DNA of 64,000 nt, taken from assembly GCA_945288535.1 (NCBI GenBank), contig CALYQQ010000009.1, positions 62,001-126,000 on the forward strand, in the 5' to 3' direction. Below are positions 34,344 through 44,500 of this stretch, piece by piece. Position 1 is the first letter of the stretch. The number at the start of each line of letters is the position of its first letter. The DNA comes from an uncultured Enterobacterales bacterium. GTDB taxonomy: Bacteria > Pseudomonadota > Gammaproteobacteria > Enterobacterales > CALYQQ01. The translations under genes were made by a program, and so were the position numbers. Under the pieces are notes generated by a model. The model saw nothing but the letters and a program-made list of their open reading frames with translations, had not been told where the DNA came from and did no database searches.

Positions 34344-35104
34344 TAAAACAATATACTCACCAAGATATCGCAAAATGGGCAGATTATTCAGGGGATCGTA
34401 ATCAAGTACATTTTGATAAAGGTTTTGCGGTTAAAAATGGCTTGAATGATGTCATTGTTCAAGGTATGCGTATTTTGTTAGATGCTAAAGAAATGATGAT
34501 ACCTTATATTAACAGTGATGTAGCTGTAAATTTTTATATAAAAAAACCTGTATTAGTTAATACTAACATAGAATACAGCATTAAACAGAATAAGAATAAA
34601 ACTCGTTTAATCGTTTCCACATTAGATAAGCCAGAAGAAGTATGCGTTACGGCAACAATATTAGCTGAGCCTCCCCCTGTACTTGATAAGTTAGTCAATC
34701 AAATTCGTGTTTCAGCTGAATTTATTCAATATTATGTCGACTTATTATTGCAGTATTATCCCCACATTAAAACTAATTGGCTTTTAATAGACACCTTATT
34801 GTTTTGTATTAGTTTTAATCAACAAAAGAATACCTATTTTCGTAAACAAGCTCAGAAAATAAATGTCGACACTAATCATCATGTCATAACGACATATCAT
34901 GTCGCTCAGAAAATATTTATTTCTGAACGGCTATTAAAAAACCATATTGATTTTCAGGCACTGTCCTATGCTATCAATGAAAAAGATATTTATAGCCAGA
35001 AGGATTCCGTCTATAGCACTTTTACAATTAGTGCCATCGAGGAGGATGGCATTATTTATCAATCTTCTATTGAATGTATGACGAAAGCGTCAGAAATAAT
35101 TTAG
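34340..35104 (+). CDS. MaoC-like dehydratase, hotdog fold
   Basis: A 254-aa protein beginning at GTG inside the KS stop (GTGA). The N-terminal hotdog domain has the MaoC/R-hydratase signature: DIAKWADYSGDRNQVHFDKGFA, with the catalytic Asp/His pair in GDRNQVHF, then VQGM. It should dehydrate 3-hydroxyacyl-ACP. The C-terminal half (about 125-254) is less conserved and may be a second, degenerate hotdog. Start at GTG is set by the overlap and by the Y-T-x-x-D-I opening of the domain. Confidence 0.82.
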   Translation: MIKQYTHQDIAKWADYSGDRNQVHFDKGFAVKNGLNDVIVQGMRILLDAKEMMIPYINSDVAVNFYIKKPVLVNTNIEYSIKQNKNKTRLIVSTLDKPEEVCVTATILAEPPPVLDKLVNQIRVSAEFIQYYVDLLLQYYPHIKTNWLLIDTLLFCISFNQQKNTYFRKQAQKINVDTNHHVITTYHVAQKIFISERLLKNHIDFQALSYAINEKDIYSQKDSVYSTFTISAIEEDGIIYQSSIECMTKASEII

Positions 35105-35131
35105 TTGTATCAATATTCAAGGACGAACATT

Positions 35132-35872
35132 ATGAATGACAAGAAAGTGGTATTAGTCACTGGTGGTAGCCGTGGTATCGGTGCTGCAATTGTTACAACA
35201 CTGGTTAAACAAAACTACAAAGTCGTATTTACTTATAAACAAAATAAAGAACAAGCCGAAATACTGGCAAATTCATTCAATAATCAAGACGAGGTTTGTA
35301 CTTATTATCCCTGTGATGTGGCAATAAGTGATAACGTTAAAGAACTTTGTGAAATATTATTAGAAAAATACGGCCCACCTTACGCGTTAATTAATAATGC
35401 AGGTATCACTAAAGATAATATACATATAAATATGTCACTTTCTGACTGGTTGGATGTAATCAATACCAATTTGAATTCATTGTTTTACTTTAATCATTAT
35501 TTATTGAATTCCATGCTTATGAATAAAGATGGTTGTATTATTAATATTAACTCAGTTTCAGGTCTACGTGGTAATGTTGGTCAAGCTAATTATGCCGCAG
35601 CCAAATCAGGGCAATTAGGTTATATGAAGAGTCTTGCTCGGGAAGTCGGTCATTTTAATATTCGCGTTAATTGTATCGCACCAGGCCCTGTTGAGACAGA
35701 TATGATTTCGACAATCCCCACCAAAACATTAGATCAACTTAAAAAACTTACCCCCCTCAGGAAAATTGCCCAGCCAAATGATATTGCATTAATGGTTGCT
35801 TTTTTATTAGGTGATGGTGGACGCCATATTACCGGACAAACCTTGGTTATTGATGGGGGTCTATCAATTTAA
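35132..35872 (+). CDS. 3-oxoacyl-ACP reductase, FabG-like SDR
   Basis: A 246-aa short-chain dehydrogenase. The cofactor motif is TGGSRGIG (about 10-17), then NNAGIT. The catalytic Ser is in NINSVSG, and Tyr and Lys are in YAAAKSG (about 152-157). VETDM near residue 190 matches FabG, as does the end GQTLVIDGGLS. I chose ATG 35132 (MNDKKVVLVTGG), which has an SD (AAGGA), over an upstream in-frame ATG at 35105. It reduces 3-oxoacyl-ACP in the same operon. Confidence 0.9.
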   Translation: MNDKKVVLVTGGSRGIGAAIVTTLVKQNYKVVFTYKQNKEQAEILANSFNNQDEVCTYYPCDVAISDNVKELCEILLEKYGPPYALINNAGITKDNIHINMSLSDWLDVINTNLNSLFYFNHYLLNSMLMNKDGCIININSVSGLRGNVGQANYAAAKSGQLGYMKSLAREVGHFNIRVNCIAPGPVETDMISTIPTKTLDQLKKLTPLRKIAQPNDIALMVAFLLGDGGRHITGQTLVIDGGLSI

Positions 35873-35929
35873 TAAAACAATTAACCCATCCAATAAAGTA
35901 ACTTATTAACTTAAAATGGAAAAATAAAT

Positions 35930-36868
35930 ATGGAAATGAAATACCGGATAGTACCCAATGAAGTATATGATGTAATGGGTTTAAATGAGAATTTTAATTA
36001 TCTCTGGAACCCTGATCCTGTTTCATCACTAATAGGATTAGGTAGTTCCTATGTCCTGGAATTTTTCGAATTTTATGGGCAAGCTGTTGGTGATTATTAT
36101 GAAGAATTTATTCAAAAAACGGAACTAAAAGATGATCGTTTTCCCGTTTTTGTTACTCAGGAAAAAAGGCATGCCTTAGCACATCGTAAACTTAATAACT
36201 TTATAACAAAAGGTATTGCTGCACCTACCCGAGAAAAATATCATCCACGTGTTTATGATTTTATGTACGGCACTTATAAAGAATTTGCTGAACCTATTTT
36301 AGCCGGAATCGCTAAAGAAAAAGCGGCTGGTAAAGGTAGAGATGGTATGTTTTTCAAAGAGTCAATTCGTAGTGTTGGTATTTTTGAAAGTATAGTGTGT
36401 ATGACAGGCTTTACGTTTTTCGATAACTTATTTGATAATGGCCGGTTTGAACAAATTATCCAAATGTCAGGTAACTTAGGCGTTCTTTATTTATTAGGGT
36501 ATCACTATACTGAAGAAATGGAACATTGTGCTATCTCGATCGAAGCATTCGAAAAGATCTATCAAGAAAAACTTTGGACAAAAGAACTTATTGAAAAACA
36601 TTTCGGTAATATGGACGCGTTATCCAGACAGATTATTTTGTCAACATTACATATTGCCCGAATGCTAGGCCAAGAGATCACTGTAAAACAAATTACAGAA
36701 AGCCTTGTTTTTCAGTATCGTACACAAATCGCCAAAAAATATATCAAAGAAGGGTTTAACGCTACAGAACCAGAGATTCTTGCCAAAAGAGAAGCTCTGG
36801 TAAACCGTTGGGATAATGAATGGGAGCCAATATTGCTCAATAAGATTAAAGAAAAAATAGCCGCTTAG
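35930..36868 (+). CDS. PF10118-type predicted metal-dependent hydrolase
   Basis: A 312-aa mostly helical protein. Two segments look like metal-ligand helices: FVTQEKRHALAHRKLN (ExxH...H, about 75-90) and YHYTEEMEHCAISIEAFE (EExEH, about 197-213). This spacing of Glu and His matches the PF10118 family (annotated metal-dependent hydrolase, probably a carboxylate-bridged dimetal helical bundle). No signal peptide. Placed after an ACP-KS-DH-KR set, it may oxidise, decarboxylate or release the acyl chain. The reaction is unknown; an oxygenase-like role is only inference. Confidence 0.65.
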   Translation: MEMKYRIVPNEVYDVMGLNENFNYLWNPDPVSSLIGLGSSYVLEFFEFYGQAVGDYYEEFIQKTELKDDRFPVFVTQEKRHALAHRKLNNFITKGIAAPTREKYHPRVYDFMYGTYKEFAEPILAGIAKEKAAGKGRDGMFFKESIRSVGIFESIVCMTGFTFFDNLFDNGRFEQIIQMSGNLGVLYLLGYHYTEEMEHCAISIEAFEKIYQEKLWTKELIEKHFGNMDALSRQIILSTLHIARMLGQEITVKQITESLVFQYRTQIAKKYIKEGFNATEPEILAKREALVNRWDNEWEPILLNKIKEKIAA

Positions 36869-36939
36869 CTTAATTTTATTCTCATTTATATTCACACACA
36901 CTAATGTGATTACATCATTCTATTATTATGGATAAACGG

Positions 36940-36987
36940 ATGAGGTAATAATACGGAATGGCCAGAAGATTGCCTCATTTGGCCATT
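36940..36987 (+). promoter_or_regulatory. Two mutually exclusive hairpins in an operon spacer
   Basis: AATGGCCA (36957-36964) pairs with TGGCCATT (36980-36987), while ATGAGG (36940-36945) can pair with CCTCAT (36973-36978), which lies inside the first loop. The two would form either competing stems or a pseudoknot-like fold before the hydrolase-methyltransferase gene. No poly-T follows, so it is not a simple terminator. Confidence 0.4.
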
Positions 36988-37038
36988 ATTAATTAACATT
37001 GTTCTGTTAACAATCCATCCTTAGCACAAATTAGGACA

Positions 37039-38817
37039 ATGATTGGACAAACAGAAATACTATCTAATTCATTCACTATGCTTCGAACAGAACATAATAA
37101 ACTATTTATAGGGCGTAATGGCAATAAGATTAACTACCAACATTGGCCTAGTGAACAGAGGAATGATGCATCAAGCACGTCTGTCATTATTTTTTTTCAT
37201 TCTAAAAAAGAAATGAGCCAAATAGTACTTAATTTAATAGAAAAACTTAATTTGCCATCTTATCATTTTTTTTCATTGGAGATAGATCAACACGATCTTA
37301 TGGAAAATAAGCCTTCTAATACCCCTTGTATTTCAAGATTTGTAGAAGATATTCACTATTTTATTGAGCATCTCAAATTACATTATTCGTTTCAAGAGCA
37401 AAATATGGCTGTGCTCGCTGGTGGCGCCCACGCCGTTATTATGGCTTCATGGATTACTGACTATGTGCCAAATATACGTGCCGTTGTATTATTAGCCCCA
37501 CTATTTTATTTTAAAACTCATCACAAAGCTCTTTTACTAGCAAAAGAGATCGCTTATCAGATAAACAAGCGATCAATTACAAAGTTTATTAAACATTCGA
37601 TGCCTACTGATTTAGGAATAATCGATCACTTTATTGAGCAACATTATTCCCAACGCTTTCTATACGATCTTTTTTATACAGGGAAACGAATTCTACGCAA
37701 TGCCTTTTCCTGGTTTGTACCAACGCAACTTTTTCTTTCAACAAATGAGCATTTTTTTCATATGCCGTCGCAGATAGAATTTTATACGCAAATCGCCACA
37801 CATAAAAAAGTGCTTGATATTTTACCCTCTTATCCTTATCCCGCTTCCTCCACCCAACAAAATGATGATGTTATCAATAGAATAAGATACTTTTTGGTTG
37901 ATTGCTTTAATCAAATGACGATTACCCCTTCATTATTTGATTCATATAAACAAGGTCCAACTAAAGCAGAATATGATCGACTCAATAGACCTGAGCCTGA
38001 TTTTCTCAAGCGGTGTTATTGGTCAGTTAATCGATTCGCATTAAAGCATATTGGTAAATATGCCACAGGAATTCGAATTGGATTAGAAACAGGGTTTGAT
38101 TCTGGAGCTTCGATGGATCATATCTATAAAAATCAAGCCAGCGGGAGTCACTATTTAGGAAAAATGCTTGATCGCTATTATCTAAATAACCCAGGGTTAC
38201 ATTGCACGCGTTTACGAGAAAAAAATGTTGAGAGCGTAATTATTGAAACGATTAACAGACTTTCACAAGAACACAAAAGTATTCGTATACTTGATGTAGC
38301 GGCAGGACATGGACTCTATATTTTTAATAGTATTAAATCGATTGATTATCCCATTGAACATATTTTGATGCGTGATTATGTCGCATCCAATGTTGAAAAT
38401 GGCAATCAACGTCTAAAAAAGGAAAAACTAGATAATATCGCTATCTTTGAACAGGGTGATGCTTTTTCAGCTGATGATCTCGCATTATTACCTAAAGATC
38501 GTACATTAACGATTGTATCCGGTTTATATGAACTTTTTAGTGATAATCGAATGGTCTTAATTTCGTTAAAAGGTATTGCCAATGCGACCGAACTAGGTGG
38601 TTACATTATCTATACAACAAAGCTGTGGAACCCTGAGCTAGAGTATATGGCACGTGTATTACCTAGCCATAATCAAGGTAAACCCTGGTTATTACGTCGC
38701 CGAACACAACTGGAAATCGACCAATTAGTCACATCAGTCGGTTTCAAAAAAATAACACAACGTATTGATCCTTGGGGAATATTCAGTGTGTCTTTAGCCC
38801 AAAAACAGATGCAATAA
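37039..38817 (+). CDS. Alpha/beta-hydrolase-like and class I methyltransferase fusion
   Basis: A 592-aa two-domain protein. The first 290 residues resemble an alpha/beta hydrolase, but the nucleophile elbow reads LAGGAHAV, with no Ser in the GxSxG position, so that domain is probably non-catalytic or only binds an acyl chain. The C-terminal 270 residues are a SAM-dependent methyltransferase of the PF12147 type: motif I is ILDVAAGHGLY (about 415-425), preceded by FDSGASMDHIYKNQ. Last gene of the acyl operon, 170 nt after the metal-hydrolase gene. It may methylate and release the acyl product. Confidence 0.72.
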   Translation: MIGQTEILSNSFTMLRTEHNKLFIGRNGNKINYQHWPSEQRNDASSTSVIIFFHSKKEMSQIVLNLIEKLNLPSYHFFSLEIDQHDLMENKPSNTPCISRFVEDIHYFIEHLKLHYSFQEQNMAVLAGGAHAVIMASWITDYVPNIRAVVLLAPLFYFKTHHKALLLAKEIAYQINKRSITKFIKHSMPTDLGIIDHFIEQHYSQRFLYDLFYTGKRILRNAFSWFVPTQLFLSTNEHFFHMPSQIEFYTQIATHKKVLDILPSYPYPASSTQQNDDVINRIRYFLVDCFNQMTITPSLFDSYKQGPTKAEYDRLNRPEPDFLKRCYWSVNRFALKHIGKYATGIRIGLETGFDSGASMDHIYKNQASGSHYLGKMLDRYYLNNPGLHCTRLREKNVESVIIETINRLSQEHKSIRILDVAAGHGLYIFNSIKSIDYPIEHILMRDYVASNVENGNQRLKKEKLDNIAIFEQGDAFSADDLALLPKDRTLTIVSGLYELFSDNRMVLISLKGIANATELGGYIIYTTKLWNPELEYMARVLPSHNQGKPWLLRRRTQLEIDQLVTSVGFKKITQRIDPWGIFSVSLAQKQMQ

Positions 38818-38978
38818 AACACACTAGTGTTTGTGGTTACTTGTTACTATTGATATAAATCGTATATACCTTAGTAAAGAAAAAATTGTGCAATACTGAC
38901 TATCTTATTATTTGTTAAATAAAAGTATATTTTTAATTGTCATGGACTAAGGCTATTCCTTTATATAAAAAAGGATGA

Positions 38979-41032
<2,054 letters not shown>

Positions 41033-41598
41033 TTTAGGAATAATATTATTAGCTAGTAATGAATTTCTATTATTAGTTATTATAAATTTATTAAGAATAA
41101 TGAATATAGAATAAGCGTAGCTTACCTAGAGATTAAAGTAATCTATTTGTATGCTTAAAATAAATTAATGTTTTGTTATTATAAAATAATAATCATGAAC
41201 TCTGTTATACCATAATAATTAAACAAAATAGTTTTTTTTAATTTATTATTAATTTGTTATTATTTTATATAACCTATAGGTTGATACTATTTATCATATT
41301 TTATATAGATGGATTAATTATTCTATTTTTTAGATTAACCTTTAATATTAATGTGTTAAAATATAAATGTATTATACTCTAATTAAGATATATCTAAATA
41401 ACTTTATAGTTAATAATTAATTTATTATTAGTGTCTGTTCATTACTTGTATAACAAATTATATAATGTCAGCTACATTGAATAACAATATAGCTGACATC
41501 GTTTACTTTATTATATTAAGAACCACGTCTAGCAATTTATCTCCTTTAAGATTATAACAACAACCATACTTATCGTGTTTCCTGCTTCTATTCCTGTA
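41033..41598. other. AT-rich spacer containing the tpsA terminator
   Basis: Between the fadH remnant and the end of the large exoprotein gene. Apart from the hairpin at 41465-41499 nothing is recognised. I looked here for a displaced C-terminal toxin fragment and immunity gene and found none. Confidence 0.5.
41465..41499 (-). terminator. Hairpin downstream of the exoprotein gene
   Basis: 10-bp stem ATGTCAGCTA/TAGCTGACAT with a 15-nt loop; on the minus strand followed by TATATAATTTG. It lies 100 nt beyond the exoprotein stop. Confidence 0.6.
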
Positions 41599-44500
41599 TT
41601 AATATGCTGGAATGGGGAGAGTAAGATTAATATCTGTCAATACGACATCTACATGCCCGCTAATATTGAGATTTTCTGAATTATTTAAGCTATTTTTTTC
41701 AGCTTCATAATATTTACTCGAACTACCTTTACCTTCTCCTTGTAAGGTTTTTATTGGATAATGATAAGTTACCCACCCAATCTCTTTTTGACGTGTACCA
41801 TCTTGTATAGAACTATTATTAACAATTGTTTCCTGCATATTCAATTCACCTGCAGCTAAAATAGTGCTATTTGCATTATTAATCTGTGTAACATCAATAT
41901 GCATATTTTTACCAGATATAATTTCTGCAGGCACCATATTGGTTACTTTTGTCGTATAAGTAACTCTTTCATACACATATTCGTAAAATCTGTCGGTATC
42001 CTTAAACTCACCAGTTGTAGATTGTAGAATATAATTACGATGATGCTTTTTAGGATTAACAATTAAATTAACTTCATCCACAGAATATTTTTTATTTGAG
42101 TCGTATAACGAATATTCTTTAACATTTTCTTTCTTAATCTCCATTTCTTCAAATGTCAACGCATCATCAATATTATTGATCGTATTAGCCAAGACATTCA
42201 TATCATCATGAGATTCAATACGTGCAGAATGATTATTCAATGTGGTTGTATTGATATCCATCGTTCCCTGGCTAAGAAGTAAAGCACGGTTAGTATTATT
42301 AAGGATATTGGTACTGATGGTAAGTTGTTTTTTTGCCCTGAGCATTGGTGCTATTTCGGTGGAAAGAGAGGATCCACTATTATTCAATGTTTTCGAAAAA
42401 ATTGTTACTACATCACCAACTAACTGAGCCGAATCATTATTATTCAATTCATTTGACAATCGAATTTCAATAAAATCACCATTAATAAGGCCTTTATTAT
42501 TTACCGAATTACCTTTAATCAAAATATTGCTAGACTCTATTTGACCAGATTTTGCATTTTCGACCAATATATTATCTAATTTTAATGAATTTCCTGCGGA
42601 TAATTTCCCTTCATTACTAATTTGATTAACTTTAATTGATAATTGCTTCTTTGCAAAAATCTCTTCTTTATTAACAAACCGCTCCTGTAAATTAAGGTCA
42701 ATATTATTTTCAGCTAGCAATTTACCATCACCTGTTAAAATATTAGCCGAAATATCAATATTTTCAGCTTTAATAGTTGCAGCGTTATTCAACATAATAT
42801 CTGATATAATTTTCGCTAATGAACCAATTGTCATTTTCGCATATTGATTCTGCAATTTATTAGTGTTAATTGTCATCTGATTGGCATTTAATACTGCTTC
42901 TTGGTTATCAATATTACTTGCAGTAATACTAAGTTCACCTTCTGTATTCAGAGTTGTAGTATGATTATTAAGATCATCAACATCAATAATGATTCCTTTT
43001 GCAGAAGTTAAATTCGCTCCTTGATTATTTAAATTTCCGTTCGCATTAATATTAATATATTGCTGAGCAAATAAGGTAGCTGATCGATTATCAAGTTCTG
43101 TTGCTTCAATAGTAATATTTTTTTTTGCTTCAATATAACTCTCTTGATTATTTATCGTTTCTGTTGAGATCTCAATTACACCTCCAGCTTGCCACTTAGC
43201 ATTATTGTTCTCAATCAGAGGCGATTTCACGGTAATGTCTTGTTTCGCATTCAATATTGCTGATTGATTACTTAATTTTTCCTTAGAATTGATTTGAATT
43301 GAATTGTCACTGGTTATAACTGCTGACTGATTATCTATTACATGAGATATTAAGTTTACATTACCACTTGCATTAAGTTCAGCTAAGCTATTATTAATAT
43401 ACTCATCACTGCTTATTGTTAGTTCATTACCAGATACAAATTTACTTTGTTGATTATCAAGGTGGGATGCGGTTATTTCCGTATCACCACCGCTTGTTAA
43501 TACAGCGGATTTATTTGATAAATCATTTGCGGTTATATTTAGTAAACCTTCTGCCATCAACGATGAAAAATCATTATTCATTTTATCAGCATTGATCTTT
43601 ATATTACTCGTTGCATTAAGCGTAGATGATTGGTTAGTTAAGGTATCACTGGTAATTAAGATATCTTTACTTTGCCATTTTGAAGATGAACTCTCCATTT
43701 GTTTTGCATTTATGCTGATAATATCCATAGCATTTATATTTGATGACTGACTATTTAATATATCAGCCGTGATAGTAAGTTGTTGTTCAGTAGTTAATCG
43801 GCTATTTTGATTATTTACCTCACTCGCATCAATAGCAATAGATTTATCGGCACGAATATCAACATATTGATTATCAATTTTTTGATTGGCGTTTAACTTA
43901 ATATCACCTTCAGCAACCAAAAAAGCGTGTTGATTATCAATGGTACTGGCTTGTAACTGGATATTATCTGCGTTTAAAATGGCACTTTGATTGTTAATCG
44001 CTTCTTCAGTCTTAATTTGTAGCTGTGAGCCAGACAATATGCTATCAGTATTGTCAATATTATGATGAGCTGTCATTGAAAATTCTTTTTCAGCTGCTAA
44101 TATCGCATTAATATTATTGATATTTTCTGCGTTTGCTATAATTGACTGACTTATCATATGTGCAAACTTATTATCAAGTTGTATTGCATTAAGCGTAATG
44201 TCACCAGAAGTAGTAAAACTTGCATTTTGATTAGTTAAATCATCGGCCGTTAAAACGATATTGTCCTGACCTACAAACTTACTGTAACTATTATTAAGCT
44301 GCGTTGCATCGATTATAATATTTTCATCAGTCGTAATTGTTGCATATTGATTATCGAAATCTAGCGCTTTAGCAATAATATTTCCTTTGCTTTGCCATTC
44401 TGCAGAAGTATTAATTAATTGTGACGTTGCATTCGCATCAATTGTCTCTATAGCATTAAGATTAGCTTCAGTTAAATCAATTTTATCTGCACTAATTTTA

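Noticed and set aside
42700-44500. Tandem-repeat-like DNA in the exoprotein gene
   Set aside because: The periodicity is the about 20-residue beta-helix repeat of a TpsA protein, explained by the coding sequence.
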